Assembly (NCBI GenBank): GCA_029907715.1
Contig: JARYLI010000012.1
Coordinates: 2,105-51,189, forward strand
Reading direction: 5' to 3'
DNA length: 49,085 nucleotides
Source: Methanothrix sp.
GTDB taxonomy: Archaea > Halobacteriota > Methanosarcinia > Methanotrichales > Methanotrichaceae
The notes beneath the pieces are model-generated. The model did not search any database. It was not told the DNA's origin and was given only the letters and a program-made list of their open reading frames with translations. Positions within the stretch are counted from its first letter, which is position 1, and every line of letters starts with the position of its first letter. This document shows, one piece after another, positions 19,352 through 28,656 of this stretch. Both the position numbers and the translations under genes were made by a program.

Positions 19352-20358
19352 CAGAATATCGCATCCACCCGCTTTGTCCTGTATATGCTCACTATATCGC
19401 TCAGTATCGCGGCTGCTGTCTCCACGCCCCCAGCCCCGAGACCCGTGACCGTTATCGTCCCTGAGAGGTCTGTGTAGATCGCAGCTGCGTTCAGAGTGGA
19501 GCCGACAGCGAGCGGGCTTCTTATGGGCACCAGCATCGGCCTCACAGTCAGCGCCGGCACCTCGCCGATCAGCTTTATGACATACCCGTGCTTCTTTGCA
19601 AGCGCCAGTGCCTCAGGTGTGATCTCTGTTATGCCCCTCACCTGGACATCGTTGTACTTCACGTTCATGTTGAATATCGCGTTCGCCAGTATGACGATCT
19701 TTGCAGCAGTATCGACGCCCTCTATATCGTATGTAGGGTCTGCCTCAGCATATCCCAGCTCCTGCGCCTCAGCCAGGGCCCGGCTGAACGGATACTGCTC
19801 ATCGGCCATCCTTGTGAGGATGTAGTTGCATGTGCCGTTGAATATGCCGCGTATCCCGAGGATGGTGTTCCCGACGAGCGTTCTCTCTATGAGATTTATC
19901 AGGGGCATCGTTCCGCCGACTGTCGCCTCAAACTTCAGCATCACCCCGTTATCATCAGCCAGACGCTTCAGCCTGTTGTATGCAACGACAAGAGGCCCTT
20001 TGTTTGAGGTGACCACATGCTTTCCGCTGGCGAGAGCCTCCTCCATGTGGCCCAGGCCGGGCTGGCCGTGGACTATGTTTGTCGGCGTGACCTCCACCAC
20101 CAGCTCTGAGTTCACGGATCTTATGGTCTCCTTGGCGCTCATCTCCGAGTTCGCAATCTCCTGAAGGGTCCGATGGCCCAGAACCTTCTCCCCTGATATC
20201 CCATCCTCCTCAACCAGCGTGCCTGTATGATCCGTGATGCTTACGAGCTTGAGATCGAGTCCCAGCTCTCTGAGCATCTTGCGCTTCCTGCTGATAACAT
20301 CGACAACTCCGTGCCCCACAACCCCGTAGCCGACCAGCGAGATCCTGACCTCTCTCAT
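19351..20358 (-). CDS. hom: Homoserine dehydrogenase
   Basis: 335 residues. The N-terminal Rossmann motif is VGYGVVGHGVVDVI. Then come TPTNIVHG, HVVTSNKGPLVVAYNRL, GGTMPLINL, IFNGTCNYILTRM and EADPTYDIEGVDTAAKI, all hallmarks of the family. It reduces aspartate semialdehyde to homoserine for threonine and methionine. The fused C-terminal ACT domain of the bacterial enzyme is absent; a separate ACT protein is encoded immediately upstream with a 4-base overlap. Confidence 0.95.
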   Translation of the reverse strand: MREVRISLVGYGVVGHGVVDVISRKRKMLRELGLDLKLVSITDHTGTLVEEDGISGEKVLGHRTLQEIANSEMSAKETIRSVNSELVVEVTPTNIVHGQPGLGHMEEALASGKHVVTSNKGPLVVAYNRLKRLADDNGVMLKFEATVGGTMPLINLIERTLVGNTILGIRGIFNGTCNYILTRMADEQYPFSRALAEAQELGYAEADPTYDIEGVDTAAKIVILANAIFNMNVKYNDVQVRGITEITPEALALAKKHGYVIKLIGEVPALTVRPMLVPIRSPLAVGSTLNAAAIYTDLSGTITVTGLGAGGVETAAAILSDIVSIYRTKRVDAIF

Positions 20359-20858
20359 AGATCGTCCTCCACGGGCTCTATCACGAGCAGCTTCTTCTGA
20401 GCTCCAACCTCACGCAGAATCTTCAGAGCCCTCTGCATCTCCTCCTTCCCTGTGGCTCTGATCTTCATGTACGCAGATGATGGCTCATCAACGCCCGGCA
20501 TGGAGAGAGAGAGGTCCATGACCTCTGCATACCCTGTCGAGTCGATCCTGCTCACGGTATCACCGAGATCGCTGTCGAGAACATGGCCAACAAGTATCAC
20601 CGAGACCTCCTCTATGAAGCGCTCCTCCCCCGCGCGCACAACGACAATCCCGCTCTTCTCCAGGTCTCTTTTGACACCATCCAGCTTCGACCTGTCCATC
20701 TCAACGATGAGCCTCACAGGCACTGTGCCCCTGGGAGTTTTCCTGTCCCTGTGGTGCACGACGCTGATTATGTTCCCTCTTGCGTCCCTTATGGGTTGCA
20801 GTGCTAGGAGCAGTTGCCCCGGCACGTCCTGCAGCTCCAACTCCATCGAAAGTCGCAT
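20355..20858 (-). CDS. ACT-domain regulatory protein paired with homoserine dehydrogenase
   Basis: 167 residues. The N-terminus (LELQDVPGQLLLALQPI...NIISVVHH) is an ACT domain, followed by RLIVEMDRSKLDGVKRDLEKSG and a further regulatory-like half. Its place directly before hom, with a 4-base overlap, suggests that it senses an end-product amino acid (threonine or similar) for that enzyme. This is inference from context. The ATG at 20858 follows AGGGGAATTGT. Confidence 0.8.
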   Translation of the reverse strand: MRLSMELELQDVPGQLLLALQPIRDARGNIISVVHHRDRKTPRGTVPVRLIVEMDRSKLDGVKRDLEKSGIVVVRAGEERFIEEVSVILVGHVLDSDLGDTVSRIDSTGYAEVMDLSLSMPGVDEPSSAYMKIRATGKEEMQRALKILREVGAQKKLLVIEPVEDDL

Positions 20859-20937
20859 ACAATTCCCCTAAGTCGCTCTCTTCTCCAAATGCTTTTAAGA
20901 CATAAAGCTTGTTGTGCACGTGGGAGGATGTGATGGG

Positions 20938-21453
20938 ATGAAGAGGCATTTATGCATCATGATTGTGTGTGCCATAATCATAGTTTCACTGCCTGCTGCA
21001 GCAGTGACCGTATGCGGAGAGGGGTGCGATTTCTCTAGCGTGCAGGAGGCGATAAATGCTGCCAACGCCGGGGACACCATCGAGGTACACAGCGGTACAT
21101 ACTTCGAGCACGTCTACGTCTCGAAGAGCCTGACGCTTATCGGCGTGGACACCGGCGGAGGGATGCCTGTGATAGATGCGGAGGGAATCGGCAGCGCAAT
21201 AACGATAAGCTCAGACAATGTGACCCTGCGGGGGTTCAGGGTCACGAACTCCGGGAGATGCGGATGCGGCAACGCTGGCATAAATGTGCTCTCGAACAAC
21301 AACACGATCACAGATAACGTCGCACAGGGCAACAAGTACGGAATCCACTGCACCGGAAGCATGAACACCTTCATGAGGAATGACATTCACGATAACGACA
21401 TCAGCATGAAGGATGATGGGGAGGACAACGTGTGGGAGACGGGAGATAGCTGA
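20938..21453 (+). CDS. Secreted right-handed beta-helix (NosD-like) protein
   Basis: 171 residues from ATG 20938, with GGAGGATG upstream; an in-frame GTG at 20914 is less likely. A signal peptide is visible (MKRHLCIMIVCAIIIVSLP). The rest has beta-helix repeats (FSSVQEAINAANAGDTIEV, SGTYFEHVYVSKSLTLIGV and NNNTITDNVAQGNKYG), as in NosD/CASH proteins. No membrane anchor. It is a short paralogue of the N-terminal half of the protein at 31677-33329. Probably cell-surface or secreted; function unknown. Confidence 0.75.
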   Translation: MKRHLCIMIVCAIIIVSLPAAAVTVCGEGCDFSSVQEAINAANAGDTIEVHSGTYFEHVYVSKSLTLIGVDTGGGMPVIDAEGIGSAITISSDNVTLRGFRVTNSGRCGCGNAGINVLSNNNTITDNVAQGNKYGIHCTGSMNTFMRNDIHDNDISMKDDGEDNVWETGDS

Positions 21454-21476
21454 TCGCAGGCAGAATCTGTCTCAAA

Positions 21477-21604
21477 CGCTTTTTTTTGTATTCAGCAACC
21501 TGGAGGTCATGCGGCAGGTTGATGAAGGCACTCACTCCCTCGCCAGGAGCGGAGCGCATGGCATGACTGCTCTCTGCGGACAGGTCATCCGATGAATAAA
21601 AGCG
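21477..21604 (+). mobile_element. MITE family A copy
   Basis: A 128-bp copy. Its ends have drifted (CGCTTTTTTTTGTATTCAGC on the left, GAATAAAAGCG on the right), but the interior matches the family. It is flanked by GTCTCAAA and GTCTCAGA (7 of 8 bases). The T8 run in its left end, 24 bases after the stop of the beta-helix gene, may act as that gene's terminator. Confidence 0.8.
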
Positions 21605-21761
21605 GTCTCAGAATCGCCAGCCTCCGGCAGGTCGCATGGATGCTACAAGCACCTGTGCAGGATCGTTTATCGCAGCCGATTGCCATGCAGCGGATGACCT
21701 GATGGCAGCGGAGGCGGGATGTGGTGTTGTGCTGCGGTTTCTGCGGCATTGCAGGGAAGAC

Positions 21762-21769
21762 ATATAATA
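21762..21769 (+). promoter_or_regulatory. TATA box for the DUF2124-like gene
   Basis: ACATATAATACT, about 38-45 bases before ATG 21807. Confidence 0.5.
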
Positions 21770-21806
21770 CTAATATTGGATGACATATTAACGTGAGGTC
21801 TCGAAT

Positions 21807-22262
21807 ATGGAGAAGGTACAGGATGTGAAAGGGCTTGGTGGAATGCTGAACGGCTTCAGGGACATGGTGAAGGAGTTCGAGAGCATCACGTTCATAGGCT
21901 CCCCTGGATTCTGCACACCATTTGCGCTCTTCCTGGGGTATCCTGTGAGGGATAAGAGGCTCGCGTTCGTGCCGGGGCTGAGCGTGGACAAGACGCGCAG
22001 GATCATCGCCACCGAGTACGGAATGGAGCTGGGAGAGATGTGCTCTCCAGATGCTGATGTTCTCGTGATCCTCGGCGGAATGGCCATGCCGAAGATCGGC
22101 GTCTGCATCGAGGATATGAAGCAGCTTCTGGGCAAAATCCCACACAGCAGCGTCATGGGAGTCTGCTTCATGGGGATATTCGAGAAGGCCGGATGGTGCG
22201 ATAGGATAGAGTTTGATTACGTGATGAACACCATCATAGAGGGCGATATAACAAAGAGATAA
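21807..22262 (+). CDS. DUF2124-like archaeal protein
   Basis: 151 residues with a compact alpha/beta pattern: ITFIGSPGFCTPFALFLGYP near the N-terminus, then VLVILGGMAMPKIGV and SSVMGVCFMGIFEKAGWCD. No signal or membrane segment. It resembles the methanogen proteins grouped as DUF2124; I am fairly but not fully sure of that match. The start has GTGAGGTC seven bases upstream. Its only neighbour is a tRNA on the other strand. Function unknown. Confidence 0.7.
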   Translation: MEKVQDVKGLGGMLNGFRDMVKEFESITFIGSPGFCTPFALFLGYPVRDKRLAFVPGLSVDKTRRIIATEYGMELGEMCSPDADVLVILGGMAMPKIGVCIEDMKQLLGKIPHSSVMGVCFMGIFEKAGWCDRIEFDYVMNTIIEGDITKR

Positions 22263-22267
22263 AAAGA

Positions 22268-22341
22268 TGGGCCCGACGCGATTCGAACGCGTGACCTCAC
22301 GGTTATCAGCCGTGCGCTCCGCCAGGCTAAGCTACGAGCCC
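22268..22341 (-). tRNA. tRNA-Ile (anticodon GAT)
   Basis: The reverse strand gives a 74-nt cloverleaf. Acceptor GGGCTCG/CGGGCCC, anticodon stem-loop CACGG-CTGATAA-CCGTG, T arm ACGCG-TTCGAAT-CGCGT, discriminator A. CCA is not encoded. Confidence 0.95.
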
Positions 22342-22370
22342 GCGAACGTGGTGTCTGATAGAGCGTCCAG

Positions 22371-22378
22371 CTTATAAC
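22371..22378 (-). promoter_or_regulatory. TATA box of tRNA-Ile
   Basis: Reverse strand GAAAACGTTATAAGC, centred about 33 bases before the mature tRNA 5' end, with the A-rich BRE-like GAAAACG. Confidence 0.6.
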
Positions 22379-22446
22379 GTTTTCCCTTCGAGGATGCGCC
22401 CGGGCTGTGAGATACAAGTACTGAATGATCTGAGAGGAGGATTTGA

Positions 22447-23139
22447 ATGGGTCTTTTGGATCGTATGGGAACGATTGTAAAATCGAAGATGAGCAGGATA
22501 ATGGACAGGATGGAGGATCCGAGAGAAGTGCTGGATTACTCCTATGAAAAGCAGCTCGAGCTGCTCCAGAACGTCAAGAGGGGCATCGCAGAGGTCGCCA
22601 CATCGAAGAAGCGCCTGGAGCTCCAGCGCGCCAGGCTTGCGCAGAGCGCGGAGCAGCTCGAAGGGAAGGCGCGCGAAGCCCTGAGCGCCGGGAGAGAGGA
22701 TCTCGCAAGGCAGGCGCTTGAAAGAAAGGTATCCCTGCAGAACCAGATCGAGATCCTGGATTCGCAGATCGCCGAGCTGGACCGCGAGGAGCAGAAGCTC
22801 ATCGGTGTGGAGACACGCCTCTCGACGAAGATCGAGACGCTTCGCGCCAGGAAGGAGGCGATAAAGGCGCAGTACTCCGCAGCAGAGGCGCAGGTGAAGG
22901 TGACCGAGTCTGTGACAGGCATAAGCGAGGAGCTCGCAGACGTCGGACTTGCGATACAGCGCGCCGAGGAGAAGACTGAAGGCATGAAGGCCCGCGCTGC
23001 GGCGCTTGACGATCTCCTCGAGAAGGGGGCTCTTGAGGACTACACCGGGGGGGACGCGCTGGAGCGCGAGCTCTCAAAGGTCAGGACGTCAGGCGCTGTA
23101 GAGGCGGAGCTGGCCAGGCTCAGGGGTGAGATGAAATGA
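22447..23139 (+). CDS. pspA: PspA/IM30 family membrane-stress protein
   Basis: 230 residues, almost entirely alpha-helical coiled coil. MGLLDRMGTIVKSKMSRIMD is the amphipathic N-terminal helix, then DPREVLDYSYEKQLELLQNV and long heptads rich in E, K and R. PspA/IM30 proteins are ESCRT-III-like and bind and repair stressed membranes. The ATG follows GAGAGGAGG. The next gene (PspAA) overlaps by four bases. Confidence 0.93.
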   Translation: MGLLDRMGTIVKSKMSRIMDRMEDPREVLDYSYEKQLELLQNVKRGIAEVATSKKRLELQRARLAQSAEQLEGKAREALSAGREDLARQALERKVSLQNQIEILDSQIAELDREEQKLIGVETRLSTKIETLRARKEAIKAQYSAAEAQVKVTESVTGISEELADVGLAIQRAEEKTEGMKARAAALDDLLEKGALEDYTGGDALERELSKVRTSGAVEAELARLRGEMK

Positions 23140-23414
23140 TCATCAGGATCCTGGGCGAGGGACAGTACAGGGCGCCTGATACCATTCTCGAGGATCTGAA
23201 CGCCATAGACAACCGCATCGTGGAGCTTGTGGAGAAGGGCGACAGAGAGGGATTCCGGAACGAGCTGCTGCGGATGGTCTCCCTAATCAGGGAGCGGTGC
23301 GAACCACTGGACGCGACTGAGATCACAGAATCTGATCTGATACTCCCACCTCCTGATCTGACGTTCGAGGAGGCGAGGGGTATATTCAGGGGTCAGGGTC
23401 TGATAGAGGATTAG
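23136..23414 (+). CDS. PspA-associated protein PspAA
   Basis: 92 residues. MIIRILGEGQYRAPDTILED, then NAIDNRIVELVEKGD and PDLTFEEARGIFRGQGLIED match the PspAA family, a small partner of PspA in archaea and actinobacteria. Its start overlaps the pspA stop (ATGA), and its own stop overlaps by four bases the stop of pspAB coming from the other strand. Confidence 0.85.
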   Translation: MIIRILGEGQYRAPDTILEDLNAIDNRIVELVEKGDREGFRNELLRMVSLIRERCEPLDATEITESDLILPPPDLTFEEARGIFRGQGLIED

Positions 23415-23983
23415 AGCGGCATCTCCCATATGGGATACCACCGCTCCACGTCCTTTTCGATGGGTAGCTCTTCCGCCATCACAGACCTCAGCCTGAGCTC
23501 CAGCGCGCTGTCCCGCTCGCTTCTGGGTTTTTCTCTGGATGGGACGAACGGGTAGTATGCGCCCAGCTTGAAGCTGAATATCCAGTAAACCTTGAAGCCA
23601 TTGGAGAATGGATATACCGCGCACAAAAGCTGCTGACCGAGACCGCTGTCTGTGAGGCTTCCGACAACCATGTGAACCCCCGAGACGAGATCCTCGAACT
23701 CGGGATCCGTGAGCACCACCCACATGTAGCCGTAGCTGTCATTCTCAATCCGGTATGCAGTGCCGGTCTCTCTTGATCCCAGCCTTAGCAGGTCCTCGAT
23801 CTCGGCGCGCGTGCGCTCGTAGGTCGATGACTCCAGAGGCTTTATGCAGATCGCCGCGCTTCCCGTTGGCTTCAGCCCGAGCTTCGCCTCGAGCGTGACC
23901 CTCGCTGTGGCTATGGCGAAGAGCCTCTCCGACTTCGGCTGTGGCAGCTTTGTGGATCCGAGAATAAAGTCGATGAAGCCCAT
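23411..23983 (-). CDS. PspA-associated protein PspAB
   Basis: 190 residues, soluble. It begins MGFIDFILGSTKLPQPKSER, with later blocks GSAAICIKPLESSTYERTRA and GQQLLCAVYPFSNG. This is the protein usually found next to HtpX in PspA-containing archaea and actinobacteria (PspAB). It directly follows htpX and ends against pspAA. The role is presumed to be linking the HtpX protease to the Psp envelope response; not proven here. Confidence 0.8.
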   Translation of the reverse strand: MGFIDFILGSTKLPQPKSERLFAIATARVTLEAKLGLKPTGSAAICIKPLESSTYERTRAEIEDLLRLGSRETGTAYRIENDSYGYMWVVLTDPEFEDLVSGVHMVVGSLTDSGLGQQLLCAVYPFSNGFKVYWIFSFKLGAYYPFVPSREKPRSERDSALELRLRSVMAEELPIEKDVERWYPIWEMPL

Positions 23984-24846
23984 CAGAGGATCTCCCTCTC
24001 AAGCCGCTCAAGAGCCGCTATTCTCGCCTCTATGGGCGGATGTGTTGACAGAAGGTTCGCTATTGCGCCTGTGGGGATTATGAAGAACGCGTTCATCCCC
24101 TCAACCCTCCTGAGATCCTCTTTCGGGATCCTGGCCATGGTTCCGCTGATCTTCATGAGTGCAGATACGAGCGCTGATGGTCTTCCAGTAATTATCGCCG
24201 AGCCCCTGTCAGCAGAGAACTCCCTGTACCTTGATAGCGCTCTTATGAGTATGAAGCTCACGATCCACACCACCAGCGATACGATCCACACAGCGATGAG
24301 GCTGCCCGATTCCCGGTCACGCCTGTCGCCCAGGAAGAAGATATTCTGAACGATAACAGATGCCACTGTCGATAGGAAGCTCGCGATCGTCATCACGGCC
24401 ACATCTCTGTTTTTGATGTGCGATAGCTCATGTGCGAGAACGGCCTCCAGCTCGCTTTTATCAAGTCTTCTGAGAAGACCGGTGGTGACCGCGACCACGG
24501 AGCTTGACTGGCTCCGGCCGGTGGCAAATGCATTGGGCACATCTGTGCGAACAATCGCTATCCCTGGCTTTGGGAGACCTGCTATGGCGCAGAGCCTCCC
24601 CACAAGCTCGTGCAGCTCCGGAGCCTCGCTCTCAGAGACGATCCGCGCGCCGACACTGGCCAGGGCTATTTTGTCCGAGTAGAAGTACTGTATGAAGAGA
24701 AATACGCCCATGATCAGGACGACTCCCTGTATACCAACACCCATGGCCATTATGACGTTGATGAATATCAGGTATACAGCTGCAAGCAGGAACATCGTCA
24801 GAAGCATCCTTGCCTGCAAGCCCCGATCAGCGCTCCATCGTACCAT
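23983..24846 (-). CDS. htpX: Protease HtpX homologue
   Basis: 287 residues of an M48 zinc metalloprotease. HELSH (H139, E140, H143) carries the first zinc ligands and the catalytic glutamate; EFSADRGSA supplies the third ligand. There are two transmembrane segments at about 15-55 and two more at about 150-210. It degrades misfolded membrane proteins. Its stop overlaps the pspAB start by one base. Confidence 0.93.
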   Translation of the reverse strand: MVRWSADRGLQARMLLTMFLLAAVYLIFINVIMAMGVGIQGVVLIMGVFLFIQYFYSDKIALASVGARIVSESEAPELHELVGRLCAIAGLPKPGIAIVRTDVPNAFATGRSQSSSVVAVTTGLLRRLDKSELEAVLAHELSHIKNRDVAVMTIASFLSTVASVIVQNIFFLGDRRDRESGSLIAVWIVSLVVWIVSFILIRALSRYREFSADRGSAIITGRPSALVSALMKISGTMARIPKEDLRRVEGMNAFFIIPTGAIANLLSTHPPIEARIAALERLEREIL

Positions 24847-24899
24847 GACTCACACCTCAATGCCAGATACGGCTCATGAGATATAAGCGATTTGTTGCC

Positions 24900-25440
24900 A
24901 GCCGGCGATTTTCATGATATAAAATTTAATTTATCTTAATGAGCTCTCACTTTTGAGATGCATGTTCTGCTTCTTAAAATACTGCTTTTAAAATAATGCA
25001 AGTACTTTTATATTATAAAAATTGTCATATGAAGTAAAAAAATATTAGTTTAATGAAGTTAAAATATTAAATTATAATTTTTTAACAATTATGTGTAATA
25101 AATGAATAATATTTTTTAAATAAGTTATTATATGTAGTATATCAAATTTGACAATAACTTATAATAAATTAGTATAAAATATTCGATTACCATATTGAGC
25201 AACAATATATGCTTTATTTCAAGTTATCTTTATAATGAACTTAATAGTATAAATTAATTTTCGCCTCGTCGAGAAAAGGAGCAGGACATGATATTTTATT
25301 TTATAATTTATGTCTTAAACTATACGAGAAGTGTTTTATTCTTAGATATTATGTGCACAAGGATCTGTGATCTTTTGAATTCCCCTTCAGAGCAGTTTTC
25401 TGTGCAGTGAAGGAGGGGTATGCGCGCCATGAGGGGCAAA
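24900..25440. other. AT-rich gene-free stretch
   Basis: Mostly A and T with no coding frame. Near 25383-25418 a hairpin-like pair (CCCCTTCA...TGAAGGAGGGG) stands out after a TATA-like run (TTTTATTTTATAATTTATG near 25293). It might be a small RNA, but this is weak. No repeat array seen. Confidence 0.35.
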
Positions 25441-25817
25441 TTCACATATCATGTGGAATAAATGGGTTTGTAAAATTGATGTTTCCCGGAAGGACATCTA
25501 GATCGATACCATATGATATATGAATAAATACAGGCAGCCTCTCTGTTTCTGGGTCGCGCACATGGTTCAGCTCGCGCATGTGTATTTCTGGAGTGCCAGA
25601 CCGAACCAGACGAGGATTCCTGAAATCCCAGCTTTGTGTAATAAGCTTATTTGATAAAAGCATGCAGCGGCATTCGCATATCCCTGAACAGCAGTTAAAA
25701 GGATTACTTACGCCATACCAGCACAGCAGAAACCCCAGCACACCACAAATACATGAATGAGAAGGATGCCTGTTCGTGTACTCGTATCATTGTGATCAAC
25801 AGCATTTGTGATCTACT

Positions 25818-25959
25818 GTGCCGTAAGATGCTGGTTTTCTGACAACCATCCGATGATTCGATTCCAACATCCACTGCTCTGAGGTTGAGTGCCGTAAGAT
25901 GCTGGTTTTCTGACAACCATCCGATGATTCGATTCCAACATCCACTGCTCTGAGGTTGA
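25818..25959 (+). repeat. Perfect tandem duplication, two 71-bp units
   Basis: 25818-25888 and 25889-25959 are identical (GTGCCGTAAGATGCTGG...CTCTGAGGTTGA) and abut directly. Apparent open frames across it simply repeat. The surrounding stretch (25441-26020) shows no recognisable gene. Confidence 0.92.
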
Positions 25960-26019
25960 TTTCTCTTCCCGGTATGTGCTCCCAAATGATCGACGACCCG
26001 GATCTCCACCAATCATCTG

Positions 26020-26260
26020 TTACACACAGTTAATGCGAATAAAATCTAAAACAAATTAGTACAAAAATAATTTATTTTTAAAAATTGTACTTTTTAGTGG
26101 ATACATAATTTATTTAAAATTATTAAAAACTGTGATACAATTAATTTAAATTTTAATAAATAATTTAAATTAAATATCTATTTTATTGAAATATGAAATT
26201 ATTTGCATAAATTTGTATTACAGACGATACCAGACCACGTTTCCCCGAAAGTGAGAGTTT
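26020..26260. other. AT-rich gene-free stretch
   Basis: Runs of A/T (TTAAAATTATTAAAAACTGT and similar) without coding potential or visible repeat. Confidence 0.4.
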
Positions 26261-26382
26261 TGCTGTGTGGCCAGATGTGGATAGCCCGAGCCCCGAGATC
26301 CGGGCACGCTGCTCCAGCATACTGATTATATGGATCGATGTACAGTGTGCCTCCTGCAGGAAAACAGGCTTACGTGCCCGTA

Positions 26383-26506
26383 CGCCCTTATGTGTTTGGC
26401 AGCCTGGAGTTCGTGCAATTACAGCTGCCGTAAGCTTTCATCCTTCTGGCACGCATCCACTGCCGCATGCTGGGTTTACAGTTGTTCAAGCTCATGACCA
26501 GAAACG
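26383..26506 (+). mobile_element. MITE family A, degenerate copy
   Basis: The left end CGCCCTTATGTGTTTGGCAG is close to the family. The interior is only partly recognisable and the right end is decayed (CAAGCTCATGACCAGAAACG). It stops about a dozen bases before the next, better preserved copy. Confidence 0.5.
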
Positions 26507-26517
26507 ATGCTGTTTTT

Positions 26518-26641
26518 CGCTCTTATCCATCTGATAACTTGGCCCGAAGAGGCACCAGCACACTATGCGTTCCTTCCGAGGATATGAGTGCATTCAGCGA
26601 CCATCCCGCATCTCCTTCAAGTTGCTGAATACATAAGAGCG
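26518..26641 (-). mobile_element. MITE family A copy
   Basis: 124 bp: CGCTCTTATCCATCTGATAA...GTTGCTGAATACATAAGAGCG. Flanked by CTGTTTTT and CTGCTTTT (7 of 8 bases). Inverted relative to the copy at 1079. Confidence 0.8.
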
Positions 26642-26795
26642 CTGCTTTTTTTTGGCAACTGGAGTCAGGCAAGCTGGCTGGTAAACACCCGCTTACCATC
26701 ATTGAACGCATACAGGACCAATGCCCAAAGTTATCGATGGATGATAGCAAAAGATAGGGAAATGGCGCCTGCACAGGCAGCGCCTCTCCCGCGGA

Positions 26796-27143
<348 letters not shown>

Positions 27144-28364
27144 TCACGCGTAGGCCTTCTCGCCATGCACGGCGATGTCCAGACCGACATACTCCTCATC
27201 CTCTGTCACCCTGAGACCGAGTGTGGCATCCACCAGCCTGGCCAGCACATAGGACACAACGAAAGCATATGCCACAGACGCCAGTGCCGCCACGATCTGG
27301 GCCGTGAACTGCTCCGGGTTCCCGTATATCAGTCCTGAGTAGCTGTTCACAGCAGGGTTTGCGAATATCCCCGTCGCCAGTGCTCCCCAGAGCCCTCCGA
27401 CGCCGTGAACCGCCCAGGCATCCAGGCTCTCGTCAAGCCCGATACTGACGCGGAAGAGCAGAGCCGAGTAGCAGACAAGTCCTGCGAATGCTCCTATCAG
27501 CAGCGCTGAGATGGTGTCGACGTAACCTGCGGCAGGCGTTATCGCCACCAGCCCTGCTATTGCTCCGCTGACCATCCCCAGAGCACTTGGCTTTCCTCTG
27601 ACCCAGCTGCCCAGGAGCCACGCGAGGGCTCCTGCCGCTGCAGAGGTGTTTGTCACCACAAATGCGCTGGCAGCAAGACCTCCAGCGGTCAGCGCAGAGC
27701 CTGCGTTGAACCCGAACCATCCGAACCACAGGAGGGCAGCGCCTATCATCGCCATGGGTATGTTGTGCGGCTCCAGCACGTAGGTATCGAAGCCAGCCCG
27801 CTTTCCTATGACTAGGGCGATCGCAAGCGCGGAGAAGCCCGAGCTTATGTGAACCACAGTTCCACCCGCAAAGTCGAGGGCCCCGAGGTTCGCGAGCCAG
27901 CCGCCACCCCACACCCAGTGCGCCAGCGGATCATACACAAGTGTCGTCCAGAGGATGCTCAGCACTATGAAAGAGCTGAGCTTTATCCGCTCGGCCACTG
28001 CAGATGTGAGTATGGCGAGAGTCACGGCCGCGAAGACCAGCTGGAACATCATGTATGCCAGATGCGGAACCGTCCCGGCAAGCGGGGCCTCGCTCATTCC
28101 AACGTTGCGCATTAAGATGAAATCCAGTCCACCTACGAGCCCCATGACATCTGAGCCAAATGCCATGCTGTATCCCACCAGCACCCACTGTATGCTCGCC
28201 AGAGATATTGCCAGGATCGACAGAGATATCATCGAGACCACAGACTTGGAGCGGACCAGCCCGCCGTAGAACAGGCCGACGCCTGGGGTCATGAGCATCA
28301 CCAGTGCAGCTGAGATCATGATCCAGGCCGTATCCCCTGTGTCTATTGCCAACCGAATCACCAA
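27144..28364 (-). CDS. amt: Ammonium transporter
   Basis: 406 residues and about 11 transmembrane helices. Diagnostic segments: [47 protein letters not shown] and [15 protein letters not shown], including the pore histidines. It conducts ammonium under nitrogen limitation. The start is tentative: GTG 28364 gives [13 protein letters not shown], with TTG 28352 as an alternative. A perfect inverted repeat sits just upstream (28371-28386). Confidence 0.93.
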   Translation of the reverse strand: MVIRLAIDTGDTAWIMISAALVMLMTPGVGLFYGGLVRSKSVVSMISLSILAISLASIQWVLVGYSMAFGSDVMGLVGGLDFILMRNVGMSEAPLAGTVPHLAYMMFQLVFAAVTLAILTSAVAERIKLSSFIVLSILWTTLVYDPLAHWVWGGGWLANLGALDFAGGTVVHISSGFSALAIALVIGKRAGFDTYVLEPHNIPMAMIGAALLWFGWFGFNAGSALTAGGLAASAFVVTNTSAAAGALAWLLGSWVRGKPSALGMVSGAIAGLVAITPAAGYVDTISALLIGAFAGLVCYSALLFRVSIGLDESLDAWAVHGVGGLWGALATGIFANPAVNSYSGLIYGNPEQFTAQIVAALASVAYAFVVSYVLARLVDATLGLRVTEDEEYVGLDIAVHGEKAYA

Positions 28365-28370
28365 AACCAG

Positions 28371-28391
28371 ATAAGAAGTTTCTTATAAAAA
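28371..28391 (-). promoter_or_regulatory. Palindromic operator candidate and TATA element of amt-glnK
   Basis: ATAAGAAGTTTCTTAT (28371-28386) is a perfect 7-bp inverted repeat around GT and overlaps TTTTTATAA on the minus strand. A second TATA-like ATTTATCAAA lies near 28397-28406. A GAA...TTC core so close to the start would suit a nitrogen repressor such as NrpR, but the spacing differs from published NrpR sites; inference only. Confidence 0.45.
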
Positions 28392-28463
28392 GATATTTGA
28401 TAAATTTTCTTAAAAATTATGAAAAATTAAGCTTCTGGCTCCTGCTTCCGGGTGACGGTCATG

Positions 28464-28479
28464 CTCGAATAAATTCGAG
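28464..28479. repeat. 16-bp perfect palindrome CTCGAATAAATTCGAG
   Basis: Two 7-bp arms around AA, about 100 bp upstream of amt and about 180 bp upstream of psmB on the other strand. It could be a regulator site or a small hairpin; no further support. Confidence 0.4.
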
Positions 28480-28592
28480 AATCGTGCATCCAGCAAGTAC
28501 CAAACCCAGAGTCGCATGCGTCTGGCTCCATGATCCGTGTCTCCAGCTCATTGATTCGAAAGACAGCAGTCCTCCCCAACTCAGATGAGAAA

Positions 28593-28601
28593 GTTTATAT
28601 A
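28593..28601 (+). promoter_or_regulatory. TATA box of psmB
   Basis: GAGAAAGTTTATATATGG, with a BRE-like GAGAAAG, 56 bases before the psmB ATG. Confidence 0.65.
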
Positions 28602-28656
28602 TGGACTGGCATAGAAGAAAACCTGTCGTTTTCTAGTTTTAGTACGAGGTATCCAG

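Noticed and set aside
25818-25959. Possible CRISPR or satellite array
   Set aside because: Only two units that abut without spacers; no cas genes in the window.
25704-26016. Frames of 67 and 102 codons with repeated SSGCWNRIIGWLSENQHLTA
   Set aside because: The repeat is just the 71-bp tandem DNA duplication; no start signal or family.
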